From positions 1 to 32,845 of the forward strand of contig NZ_JAIUKE010000086.1 in NCBI RefSeq assembly GCF_020176795.1: a DNA stretch of 32,845 nt. Reading direction: 5' to 3'. The position numbers were made by a program, and so were the translations under genes. The notes under the pieces were generated by a model. The model searched no databases. It was given only the letters and a program-made list of their open reading frames with translations, and was not told the origin of the DNA. This document shows positions 1 through 7,056 of this stretch, piece by piece. Within the stretch, counting starts at the first letter, position 1, and every line of letters begins with the position of its first letter. The DNA is from Streptomyces sp. 8L (lineage in GTDB: Bacteria; Actinomycetota; Actinomycetes; Streptomycetales; Streptomycetaceae).

Positions 1-45
1 CCGGGCCCCCCCCCGGGCGCCCGCCCCCCCCTCCGCGCGGGCGGC
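1..45. other. Low-complexity contig edge
   Basis: The first 45 bases are almost pure C/G with runs of seven or more C. The far right end of the window has the mirror pattern (long G runs). I read this as sequencing or assembly degradation at a contig end. Bases here should not be trusted for calling the start of the first gene. Confidence 0.6.
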
Positions 46-150
46 CGCCACGGCAGCGGCAGCGCTCGCGGCTCGGGCTCGGACGCGCACCGGCCGAGGC
101 CCCGCGGCCGCCGCGGCACGCGCCGCCTCACCCATCGGCGCCGCGCCGGC

Positions 151-1386
151 GTGTTCGCCGGGCTCGCCGCGCTCACGCTCGCCGTCCTGACCACCGCCAG
201 CGGATCACCCATGGCCATCCGCGCCTCGGCTGGCCCGGGTTCCGCCCACGGGGACGCGGTGCTGGGGCCGTGCCGCATCAGCTCAAAGACCGGCAGCGCG
301 GTGCAGATGTCCGAGGGCCTGCCCACCAAGACGGGGTACGCCCGCTCGACCGGTGAGGTGCGCGCCCTGAACCTGATGATCGACTTCCCGGACGCGCCTG
401 GCTCGCGCACGGCGATGGACCGTTTCCACGAGTTCTTCCCGCAGACGGCGGCGTGGTTCAACACCGGTTCGTACGGCCGGCTGCACTACCGGCCCGAGAC
501 GCCGATCACCCACTGGCTGCGTATGCCCAAGGCCTTCAGCGCCTACGGGATCAACCGCGGTTCCCCGTACGAGCCGGGGTACCACCACCTCGTCGACGAC
601 ATCATCAAGGCGGCCAACCCGACGGTCGACTTCAGCAAGTACGACATCATCAACATCCTGGTGACGCCGAACGCCGGCCCCTCGGCGCTGGACACAGTGC
701 TGTCCGTGACCTTCTCCGGCAACAAGGACGCCCCGCACGCGGACGGCGTCCCGCTGTCCAACACATCCTTTGTGTACAGCCGTCAGGACGACGGCTCAGG
801 ATCGTACAAGCAGACCGGTTTCCGGGTGCTCCCGCACGAGAACGGCCACACCTTCGGACTGCCCGACCTCTACACCACGGCAGGCGGCAGTTCGGTCGGC
901 CACTGGGACATCATGTCCGAGGACTGGGGAGCCGACAACGACATGCTGGGCTGGCACAAGTGGAAGCTCGGCTGGCTCGACGACGACCAGGTCAGCTGCG
1001 CCTCCGCGCAGGGCACGCTGGAACGGGAGCTGGAGCCGCTGGAGACCCGAGGCGGCCGGAAGATGATCTTCATTCCGCTGTCGCAACAGGCCGGGTACGC
1101 CGTCGAGGTGCGGACCCACGCGGGCAACGACCAGGCGGTGTGCCGGCCGGGCGTCCTGATCTACCGCGTGGACGCGTCGGTCGACACCGGGCAGGGCCCG
1201 ATCACCATCTCCGACAGCACCAAGCACAGTGGCGGCTGTACGCGGCTGCCCAACGTGCAGGCCGAACTCTCCGACGCGACGTACGAGCCCGGGCAGACCT
1301 TCACCGACAAGGACGACCACCTCACGATCTCCGTGGTCTCGAAGTCGGCGGACGGGAAGTACACGGTGCGCGTGACGCGCTCCTGA
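151..1386 (+). CDS. M6-family (immune inhibitor A-like) secreted metalloprotease, N-terminus uncertain
   Basis: Probable extracellular zinc protease of the M6 family. Numbering from GTG 151, the zinc site is HENGHTFGLPD, with His229, Glu230, His233 and Asp239, followed by a WDIMSED segment that suits the Met-turn region. The length of 411 residues fits M6 domain proteins. The start is doubtful. The hydrophobic stretch at residues 1-18 looks like a signal-peptide core, but the positive n-region normally before it (a run of Arg codons, about 100-147) lies upstream of GTG 151 in the same open frame. No stop and no ATG or GTG occurs in that frame back to base 1, so the real start is probably beyond the window or in the damaged edge. 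The next gene is convergent, and an inverted repeat lies between them. Family confidence is high; substrate is unknown. Confidence 0.85.
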   Translation: MFAGLAALTLAVLTTASGSPMAIRASAGPGSAHGDAVLGPCRISSKTGSAVQMSEGLPTKTGYARSTGEVRALNLMIDFPDAPGSRTAMDRFHEFFPQTAAWFNTGSYGRLHYRPETPITHWLRMPKAFSAYGINRGSPYEPGYHHLVDDIIKAANPTVDFSKYDIINILVTPNAGPSALDTVLSVTFSGNKDAPHADGVPLSNTSFVYSRQDDGSGSYKQTGFRVLPHENGHTFGLPDLYTTAGGSSVGHWDIMSEDWGADNDMLGWHKWKLGWLDDDQVSCASAQGTLERELEPLETRGGRKMIFIPLSQQAGYAVEVRTHAGNDQAVCRPGVLIYRVDASVDTGQGPITISDSTKHSGGCTRLPNVQAELSDATYEPGQTFTDKDDHLTISVVSKSADGKYTVRVTRS

Positions 1387-1517
1387 ACGGCCGCCCGCAC
1401 GCGCCCGCGCAGAGCTCCGGCCGGCGCGGCGCGCACGACCGGACGACGTGCACGGACCTACACCGACGCAGGCGGAAGGGCGGGCGGAAGCGCCTCGGCC
1501 ATATACCGGTGTACCGC

Positions 1518-1577
1518 GTGTACGGGGTGCACGGGGGTGACCGGGTGTACGAGGCGCACCGCGTGCACCCCGTACAC
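1518..1577. terminator. Inverted repeat between convergent genes
   Basis: A perfect 16-bp inverted repeat (GTGTACGGGGTGCACG at 1518-1533, its complement at 1562-1577) with a 28-bp loop lies between the converging protease and hydrolase genes. Several degenerate copies of GTAC/GTGCAC steps surround it (1505-1600). There is no clear T-tract, as is usual in Streptomyces. It probably acts as a bidirectional terminator. Confidence 0.55.
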
Positions 1578-1609
1578 CGCATGTACCGCACGTACCGCCT
1601 GGTCGCGCC

Positions 1610-2194
1610 CTACTTGTGCGACGCGATCGAATCGGCCCACTCGTCGACGGACACGACGTCCGCCTGGCGCGGGAAGACCTTGCCGGTCAGCACCCGGTGC
1701 ACCTCCGGGTCGTTGTCCAGGCAGCCGTCCTCCAGCACCGTGATGCCGAAGTCCAGGTCCGCGGCCTGACGGACTGTCGAGAGCACGACACCGCTGGTGG
1801 CGATCCCGGTCAGGACGAGCGAGTCGACGCCCTGCGCCCGCAGCACCATGTCGAGGTCGCTGCCCGCGAAAGCGCTGACCCTCTTCTTGATGACGACGAC
1901 ATCGCCGTCCTCGGGCCCGAGGTCCGAGTGGATGCGGGCCCCCGGATCGCCCTCGGCGAACCCGCGGGTGTCTCCGCTGGCCACAGCCACCGCGATCTGG
2001 CTGAAGCTCTTGTTGCGCGGGCTGATCTCGGGGTGTCCCGCGCGGAATCCGACGACGACGTAGATCACCGGGATCTCCGCCGCCCGCGCCGCGTCGACGG
2101 CCTTGCGCAGCCGCGGCAGGTAGTCCGCGTCACCCGGGAACCGCCGCACGATGTCCTGCTGCACATCCATCACGAGGAGGGCGCTTTTCGCCAT
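1610..2194 (-). CDS. Isochorismatase-like hydrolase lacking the usual nucleophilic cysteine
   Basis: 194-residue member of the isochorismatase/cysteine-hydrolase superfamily (Rossmann-like fold, cytoplasmic). The catalytic Asp is visible in LLVMDVQ (Asp10) and the Lys in VVIKKR (Lys103/104). The motif that carries the cis-peptide and nucleophile reads GIATSGVV (130-137), so Val136 stands where nicotinamidase-type enzymes have Cys. The only Cys is Cys158, which is not in that motif. This makes a thiol mechanism unlikely; true isochorismatases also lack this Cys. ATG 2194 is preceded by GGAAAG. Its first 25 bases overlap the end of the MFS exporter gene, so translation is probably coupled in a MarR-MFS-hydrolase operon. 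Substrate unknown; an aromatic or amide compound handled together with the exporter is an inference. Confidence 0.85.
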   Translation of the reverse strand: MAKSALLVMDVQQDIVRRFPGDADYLPRLRKAVDAARAAEIPVIYVVVGFRAGHPEISPRNKSFSQIAVAVASGDTRGFAEGDPGARIHSDLGPEDGDVVVIKKRVSAFAGSDLDMVLRAQGVDSLVLTGIATSGVVLSTVRQAADLDFGITVLEDGCLDNDPEVHRVLTGKVFPRQADVVSVDEWADSIASHK

Positions 2195-4161
2195 TCCGGC
2201 TTTCCTTTCTCATTCTTCTCGGAGGTGGACTGTTCGTCGTCGCGCTGGTGGCTGCCGCGCAGCGCCGAGGCGACCGCGGAGACCAGCGCCATGCCCGCGG
2301 CGACGCCGAAGACGATCACGAGCCCGTGGTGGAAGGGGCCCGAGACCAGCCGGGGGAAGAAGCTGTGCCCGGTGAGGGTGTCCCGTTGCGCGGCGGTCAC
2401 CCGGTGCAGTGCGCCGCTCGGTGCGAGCAGGTGCTGGATGGGGTTGTTGCCGAGGAACGTCGCGAAGAGCGTGCTGACGGGCGGCAGCGAGGCGACCTGG
2501 TGGGCCGTGCCGGCCGGCACCCCCTGGCCCTGGAGGCCGGAGCTGAGCGTGGTCGGCAACTTCGAGGCGAGGCCGGAGACCATCAGCGAGAAGAACACAC
2601 CGATGGACAGAGCCGTGCCGGAGTTCTGGAACGTGGAGCGCATGCCGGAGGCGACCCCCCGGTACTCGGCCGGCACGCTGCCCATGATTGACGACGTGTT
2701 CGGCGACGAGAACATGCCCTGTCCCAGGCCGTTGAGCAGCAGCAACAGCGCGAACAGGTAGTAGTTGAAGTCCACCGGCAGCAGGAGCAGACCGATGAAC
2801 GACGCCGCCACGACGATCAGACCGGTCGTGGAGAACAAGCGCGCCCCGAACCGGTCCGACATATAGCCCGATATCGGGCCGGCGACCAGGAAGCCGCAGG
2901 TCAACGGGAGCATGAAGATGCCGGCCCACAGAGGCGTGTCCTCGAAGTTGTAGCCGTGCAACGGCAGCCAGATCCCCTGGAGCCAGATGATCAGCATGAA
3001 CTGGAGGCCACCGCGCGCGATGGCGGTCAGCAGCGCGGCGAGGTTGCCCGCGGCGAACGCCCGGACCTTGAAGAGCGAGAGCCGGAACATCGGCTCCTTC
3101 ACGCGCGTCTCGATGAAGCAGAACAGCGCGAGCAGGAAGACGCCGCCGATCAGTCCGCCGAGCACCATCGGATTTCCCCATCCGGTGGCATCGCCTCCGT
3201 ACGGCTGGATGCCGTACGTGATGCCCGCCAGCAGAATCCCCGCGCCGGCCGCGAACGTCAGGTTGCCCCACCAGTCGATACGGCCGCGCTTGCCGGAGGC
3301 GGTCTCCCGCAGGCTCAGGTACGACCAGATCGTGCCGGTCACGCTGATCGGGACGCTGACCCAGAAGACGGCACGCCAGTCGATGACGGCCAGCAGACCG
3401 CCTGCGAGGAGACCGAGGAACTGCCCCGCGAGAGCGGTGATCTGGTTGATGCCCAGCGCCATGCCGCGCTGCCGCGAGGGGAACGCGTCGGTGAGGATGG
3501 CGGCCGAGTTGGCGGTCAGCATGGAGCCGCCGAAAGCCTGAACGATTCTCCACAGGATCAGCCAGAGGGCCCCTCCACCGCCCATCATGGGATCGAGCGA
3601 CAGCGCGATCGAGGCGAAGGCGAAGATCATGAAACCGAGGTTGTAGATCTTGACCCGGCCGAACATGTCCCCGAGCCGGCCGAGGACCACGACGAGGACG
3701 GCCGAGACGAGGAGGTAGCCCAGGATCATCCAGAGCAGGTAGCCGATATTGCCAGGGGCCAGCGGATCGAGGCCGATCCCCCGGAAGATCGCCGGCAGCG
3801 AGATGATCACGATGGAGGCGTCCATCGTGGCGATCAGCACGCCGAGCGTGGTGTTGGAGAGGGCGATCCACTTGTAGTTGGCGGGAACCGGGGTGTTCTT
3901 CATGCGCTCGGCACGCGTGAGGCGCGCGGCACTCTCCTTCGCACCGCCCTCCTTCGAACCGCCCTTCTTGGAACCGCCCTTCTTCGAACCGCCCTCCTTC
4001 GAACCACCCTCCGGCGAACCACCCTCCTTCGAACCGCCCGCGCCGCCGCCCGAAGCGCCGGTCCCGGCGCCCCCGCCTCGGGCACCGCGGTCGCCGCCGC
4101 CTCCGGCGCCTCCGGTGTCCTGCCCGCGTCCGGAACTCCCGCCGCTTCCGCTCGCGCTCAC
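2170..4161 (-). CDS. DHA2-type MFS drug/metabolite exporter with Gly-Ser-Lys-Glu N-terminal tail
   Basis: Proton-coupled exporter of the 14-TM DHA2 branch of the major facilitator superfamily. Visible marks are a first helix with ATMDASIVIISLP, motif A GRLGDMFGR after helix 2, the R-I-V-Q-A-F-G-G helix 4 motif, and a long cytosolic C-terminus. From the GTG start, which overlaps the MarR stop (GTGA at 4158-4161), the protein has 663 residues. The first 80 or so are low complexity: glycine-rich, then seven GGSKE/GGSKK pentads. The conserved core begins at LTRAERMKNTPVPANYKW, where Met87 (3903) is an alternative start. The overlap with marR favours the long form, but the tail could be untranslated. 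It is the middle gene of a MarR-MFS-isochorismatase-like operon, which suggests efflux of a compound sensed by the MarR protein. Confidence 0.85.
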   Translation of the reverse strand: MSASGSGGSSGRGQDTGGAGGGGDRGARGGGAGTGASGGGAGGSKEGGSPEGGSKEGGSKKGGSKKGGSKEGGAKESAARLTRAERMKNTPVPANYKWIALSNTTLGVLIATMDASIVIISLPAIFRGIGLDPLAPGNIGYLLWMILGYLLVSAVLVVVLGRLGDMFGRVKIYNLGFMIFAFASIALSLDPMMGGGGALWLILWRIVQAFGGSMLTANSAAILTDAFPSRQRGMALGINQITALAGQFLGLLAGGLLAVIDWRAVFWVSVPISVTGTIWSYLSLRETASGKRGRIDWWGNLTFAAGAGILLAGITYGIQPYGGDATGWGNPMVLGGLIGGVFLLALFCFIETRVKEPMFRLSLFKVRAFAAGNLAALLTAIARGGLQFMLIIWLQGIWLPLHGYNFEDTPLWAGIFMLPLTCGFLVAGPISGYMSDRFGARLFSTTGLIVVAASFIGLLLLPVDFNYYLFALLLLLNGLGQGMFSSPNTSSIMGSVPAEYRGVASGMRSTFQNSGTALSIGVFFSLMVSGLASKLPTTLSSGLQGQGVPAGTAHQVASLPPVSTLFATFLGNNPIQHLLAPSGALHRVTAAQRDTLTGHSFFPRLVSGPFHHGLVIVFGVAAGMALVSAVASALRGSHQRDDEQSTSEKNEKGKPEWRKAPSS
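3934..4038. repeat. 15-bp tandem repeat coding GGSKE pentads
   Basis: Seven imperfect 15-bp units (reading CTCCTTCGAACCGCC on the plus strand) encode the GGSKE/GGSPE/GGSKK pentads at residues 42-73 of the MFS exporter. Unit length is a multiple of three, so slippage would keep the frame. The result is a variable-length charged linker before the first membrane helix. Confidence 0.8.
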
Positions 4162-4613
4162 AGCCGTTCCGCCAGCCGGTCGAGCAGCGGGAGAACGGCC
4201 ACCAGCATGCCGCGCTCCTCGGGCGTGAACTCCTGGCCGAGTACGTCGGTCATCCGCTGCACCGACTCGGATCGCCGGTCCATCAGCACCTTCCGTCCTT
4301 CTTCCGTGACGGTCATGAGCGACCGTCGGCCGTCCGCCTCGTCCTGCGAACGCCGTACGAGCCCGCGCTCCTCGAGCGAGGCGAGCGTGGCCGCCATCGC
4401 CTGCGGCCGTACGCGTTCCAGTTCAGCGAGCGAGCCCGGTGAGTCCGCGCCGTCTCTGCTCAGCCTGGCCAGCACGGACGCGCCCGACAGGGTCACATCG
4501 CCGACGGCGTGTGTCTGGCGGAGGCGTCTGCCGATCCGCGCGACGGCGAGCCGCAGGGCGGCTCCCGTCTGCGCGACGTCGTCGCTCGCGGGCGTGACGA
4601 TTCCCTCTTCCAT
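4158..4613 (-). CDS. MarR-family transcriptional regulator
   Basis: 151-residue winged-helix regulator, probably an autorepressor of the exporter operon. Recognition region and wing: SLAELERVRPQAMAATLASL followed by ERGLVRRSQDEADGRRS, with the typical D-x-R-R wing. The C-terminal helices (EEGRKVLMDRRSESVQRMTD) suit the MarR dimer interface. The frame stays open to GTG 4679, but ATG 4613 is preferred. The extra 22 residues are not MarR-like and would cover the only AT-rich patch in the area, which is the likely promoter. The stop overlaps the start of the exporter gene (GTGA). MarR proteins next to MFS pumps usually sense phenolic or xenobiotic ligands; the ligand here is unknown. Confidence 0.85.
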   Translation of the reverse strand: MEEGIVTPASDDVAQTGAALRLAVARIGRRLRQTHAVGDVTLSGASVLARLSRDGADSPGSLAELERVRPQAMAATLASLEERGLVRRSQDEADGRRSLMTVTEEGRKVLMDRRSESVQRMTDVLGQEFTPEERGMLVAVLPLLDRLAERL

Positions 4614-4660
4614 ATTTAGTAACAATAGGCTTATCAACTGACCGTAACTACCTCCCGGGT
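4611..4660 (-). promoter_or_regulatory. AT-rich promoter/operator candidate of the MarR operon
   Basis: Just upstream of ATG 4613 lies an AT-rich block, read on the minus strand as AGTTGATAAGCCTATTGTTA, then CTAAAT. It contains two AGTTAC/TGTTAC-like steps and an imperfect dyad around GCC, which would suit autorepression by MarR. A GGGAGGT lies further upstream. No perfect operator palindrome is present, so the exact site is uncertain. Confidence 0.4.
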
Positions 4661-4828
4661 CGCCCGACCGCCCGTGCACGCACGAGCCGCGGACACAGCG
4701 AAGCCGCCGGGTGAGGAATCGAGCGGCAGGCGTGTTGTCAGTGCCTCATGCCACCATTCGTAGATGATGCGCAACAGAACGTGACCGCGATCCGTCGGAA
4801 AATAACTTTCACAACCCTTGTGGCCGCT

Positions 4829-4843
4829 TGAAGGAATCCTTCA
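4829..4843. promoter_or_regulatory. Palindrome upstream of GH3 gene
   Basis: TGAAGGAATCCTTCA is a near-perfect palindrome (7-bp arms around a central A), 62 bp upstream of the GH3 start, next to AT-rich sequence (4797-4816). It may be an operator for the GH3 gene. Regulator unknown. Confidence 0.35.
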
Positions 4844-4904
4844 CCTTGGCCTGGCGCCATGCTCCTTAGCTCGCTCAGCCCCCACCGGCGAAGAGGACCC
4901 CACC

Positions 4905-6101
4905 ATGGACATTCCGCAGAACAGCACCCCCGCCCGTCGTCGTACCGTGCTCGCGGCCGCAGGGGCCGCCGTCGCCTCGCTGGCGATCGGCGCGGGCCCG
5001 GCGGCCGCGGCGGCCCGCCCGGCAGGCCATGGTCCAGTGGCCGCTACGGAGCCCGGCCCGCTGCCCGACAAGGCCGTCGAACTCACCCCCCGGCAGCGTG
5101 CGGGACAGCGGATCATCTACTCGTATCCCGGCCTGACCCCGCCGGACAGCCTGCTGACGGCGATCCGCGACGGCGAGGTGGCGGGGGTGATCTTCTTCGG
5201 CGAGAACATCTCCGACAAGAGCCAGATCGGCGATGTGGTGGCCCAGTTGGTGAAGGCCAACGAGAGCAGTCCGGTGAAGGCTCCGCTGCTCCTGATGACC
5301 GACCAGGAGGGCGGCCAGGTGCGCCGCCTGCCCGGCGCGCCGGAGATGTCCGAGAAACAGGTGGGCGAGGCGTCCGACCCCCGGGGCGCGGCCGACGACG
5401 CGGGCACGGGAGCCGGAGAGAACCTGGCGGGCGTGGGCATGAACGTCAACCTGTCGCCGGTGCTGGACGTCTACCGCACCCCGGGCGACTTCGCGGACGG
5501 CCACCAGCGGTCGTACGGGACGGACCCCGCGGAGGTCGGCACGCTCGGCGCGGCGTTCATCACCGCCCAGCAGCGGACGGGCGTCGCGGCGACGGCCAAG
5601 CACTTCCCCGGGCTCGGCGCGGCCGGGGCGGACGAGAACACGGACCTAGGCCCCGTGACACTCGGGCAGTCCCTCTCCGAACTGCGGGACGTCGACGAGG
5701 CGCCCTACCGTGCGGCGCTCGACGCGGGCGTGAAGCTGGTCCTGCTGTCGTGGGCGGTGTACCCGGCCCTGGACGCGGACTACCCGGCCGGCCTCTCCTC
5801 GAAGATCATCCAGCAGGAGCTGCGAGACCGTCTGGGGTTCACGGGGGTGACGGTGACCGACGCGCTGGAGGCGAAGGCGCTGAGCGCGTACACGACGGCC
5901 CGCAGGGCAGTGCTCGCCGCCGGCGCGGGGACGGACCTGGTGCTCTGCTCGGCGCGCGATGTCGCCCAGGGCCAGGAGGCGTTGGAGGCCCTGGTCGACG
6001 CACTGGCAGACGGGACCCTGCCGGGCACCCCCTTCGACGCGGCGGTAAAAAGGACCGCGACCCTGCGCGCCGGCCTGGCGGGGGTGGGAACCACCAACTG
6101 A
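4905..6101 (+). CDS. Tat-exported glycoside hydrolase family 3 protein (beta-N-acetylhexosaminidase-like)
   Basis: 398 residues from ATG 4905, preceded by AAGAGGA. The frame is open to 4818, but the extra residues precede the signal peptide and are unlikely. The N-terminus has a twin-arginine-type signal (RRRTVLAAAGAAVASLAIG), so the enzyme is expected outside the membrane. The GH3 N-terminal barrel shows AGVIFFGENI, LLMTDQEGGQVRRL, the KHFPG motif (Lys232, His233) and the nucleophile in VTVTDALE (Asp319). In NagZ-type enzymes the loop after KHFPGxG carries a His that serves as acid/base. Here the loop reads GLGAAGADENTDLG with no such His, so catalysis or specificity may differ from classical NagZ. 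There is no second C-terminal GH3 domain. A role in cell-wall or chitin oligosaccharide turnover is inferred from the family. Confidence 0.85.
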   Translation: MDIPQNSTPARRRTVLAAAGAAVASLAIGAGPAAAAARPAGHGPVAATEPGPLPDKAVELTPRQRAGQRIIYSYPGLTPPDSLLTAIRDGEVAGVIFFGENISDKSQIGDVVAQLVKANESSPVKAPLLLMTDQEGGQVRRLPGAPEMSEKQVGEASDPRGAADDAGTGAGENLAGVGMNVNLSPVLDVYRTPGDFADGHQRSYGTDPAEVGTLGAAFITAQQRTGVAATAKHFPGLGAAGADENTDLGPVTLGQSLSELRDVDEAPYRAALDAGVKLVLLSWAVYPALDADYPAGLSSKIIQQELRDRLGFTGVTVTDALEAKALSAYTTARRAVLAAGAGTDLVLCSARDVAQGQEALEALVDALADGTLPGTPFDAAVKRTATLRAGLAGVGTTN

Positions 6102-6241
6102 GCACGCGCGAGGCGGACGGGCGTACGCCTCCCGAGCCAGCCCCCACCAGCAACCGCACCCGCGGGGCCACCGCCGCGGTGAGAGCCCGACGCGGTGCCG
6201 AGGCCCCTCCGCACCCGGCATCCCCCCGCCCAGGACCCAAG

Positions 6242-6270
6242 CGTTCCCGGCGCACCGAATCCGCTACCCT
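6242..6270 (+). promoter_or_regulatory. Putative tRNA promoter
   Basis: TACCCT at 6265-6270 lies 8 bp before the mature tRNA start and resembles an actinobacterial -10 box. The -35 at a 17-bp spacing (CGTTCC) is weak. Confidence 0.4.
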
Positions 6271-6278
6271 GTAGCTGC

Positions 6279-6351
6279 GCCTTCGTAGCTCAGGGGATAG
6301 AGCACCGCTCTCCTAAAGCGGGTGTCGCAGGTTCGAATCCTGCCGGGGGCA
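6279..6351 (+). tRNA. tRNA-Arg (anticodon CCT)
   Basis: A 73-nt cloverleaf. The acceptor GCCTTCG pairs with CGGGGGC through two G-U pairs. The D arm is GCTCAGGGGATAGAGC, the anticodon loop CTCCTAA gives CCT, and the T arm is GCAGGTTCGAATCCTGC. Discriminator A is at 6351; CCA is not encoded. It decodes AGG, a rare codon in high-GC actinobacteria. The gene is intact and abuts its terminator. Its 3' half is duplicated at 15013, which marks it as the integration site of the island that follows. Confidence 0.96.
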
Positions 6352-6411
6352 CAGGGAAATACCAGGTCAGGAGCCCTTCCGTCCAGCGGGCGGAGGGGCT
6401 CCTTTGGTTGC
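6310..6411 (+). repeat. attL-like direct repeat (tRNA 3' half plus terminator)
   Basis: This 102-bp segment starts at the tRNA anticodon loop (CTCCTAAAGCGG) and ends at GGTTGC. It recurs at 15013-15114. The first 75 bp (6310-6384) are identical, and the only two differences are at 6385 (A/G) and 6391-region G/A, both in the terminator hairpin. The 5' boundary inside the anticodon stem-loop and the co-duplication of the terminator are typical of tyrosine-recombinase att sites in tRNA genes. Confidence 0.9.
6369..6403 (+). terminator. tRNA-Arg terminator
   Basis: AGGAGCCCTTCCG (6369-6381) pairs with CGGAGGGGCTCCT (6391-6403), with one G-U, and is followed by TTT. It is a strong intrinsic terminator for the tRNA. 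It lies inside the att repeat, and its copy at 15072-15106 has a better-paired inner stem. Confidence 0.8.
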
Positions 6412-6743
6412 CCTGTCCACACCACTGGAGCACTCCATGCACGGCGACCGGACAGAGAGCCGGACCATCGAGCAGTAAGTTGAGGCGGAAGCCTGGCTTC
6501 CGTCGAGTCCGGACACGTTATCCCTGCGGATACGCCGCCGCGGCCGAAGTATCCAAAGGCCCCAGCCCCGTGGGCCCGGGGAGCGCCCGGCGCCGGGAGA
6601 CGCCGGACGAGGAGGCCGCGACCGAGGGCAGATCGAAGCCTCGGAGGAAGGAGACGCCTCGCCGTGGGCGCCGTCTCCCCCATCAGCGTCGCCAGCGGTC
6701 GCACGTGCGCAACGCTCGTCTCAGTGAAGAGGAGTTCGCCCCA
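6412..6743. other. Island left end, no gene recognised
   Basis: About 330 bp just inside attL. Long open frames cross it and the tRNA on both strands, but they are not believable: the antisense frame reads GRIRTCDTRF, a common artefact of translating tRNA DNA. No integrase C-terminal motif (R..HDLRHT...Y) is seen in any frame. An int gene would normally sit near an att boundary, so it may have been deleted here. Confidence 0.5.
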
Positions 6744-7052
6744 TCCACCATCACCACGGGAGCCGAAGCCGCTGACCTCACCGTCGTCGGCTTCCTCGCT
6801 CGGTCGGCTCTCGCCTGCTCTCGCGATCTCGACCAAGCCGCGAGCGCGGTAAAAGGCGATCGAGAGCTGTCCTCGGAGTTCTTTTCCGCCCGTAGGCACC
6901 CCGGCCACATCGGAAACAACCTCAACGAAGTAGCGCATGTACTCAACTCCGGCGAGCAGTCACTCGAACTCGTCATCGTCATCGCCGCTGCCGAATGGGC
7001 GATACAACGGTCCAGCACGCCGCAGACCAGCTCGTGGCCCGCCGTTGAGCAC
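6744..7052 (-). pseudogene. Small hypothetical gene interrupted by an in-frame TGA
   Basis: Directly after the XRE/TPR gene, the minus strand encodes from GTG 7052 VLNGGPRAGLRRAGPLYR, then an acidic GDDDDEFE tail, TGA (6960-6962), and in the same frame LLAGVEYMRYFVEVVSDV and further plausible protein sequence to about 6744. The join reads naturally if the TGA were TGG (Trp). Two readings are possible. One is a single nonsense mutation in one gene. The other is two tiny genes, the second starting at ATG 6938 behind CCGGAG. Family not recognised and true 3' end unclear. It sits at the decayed left side of the island. Confidence 0.4.
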
Positions 7053-7056
7053 ACCG

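Noticed and set aside
2956..4641. 561-residue plus-strand frame
   Set aside because: It is antisense to the MFS and MarR genes and shows composition typical of shadow frames.
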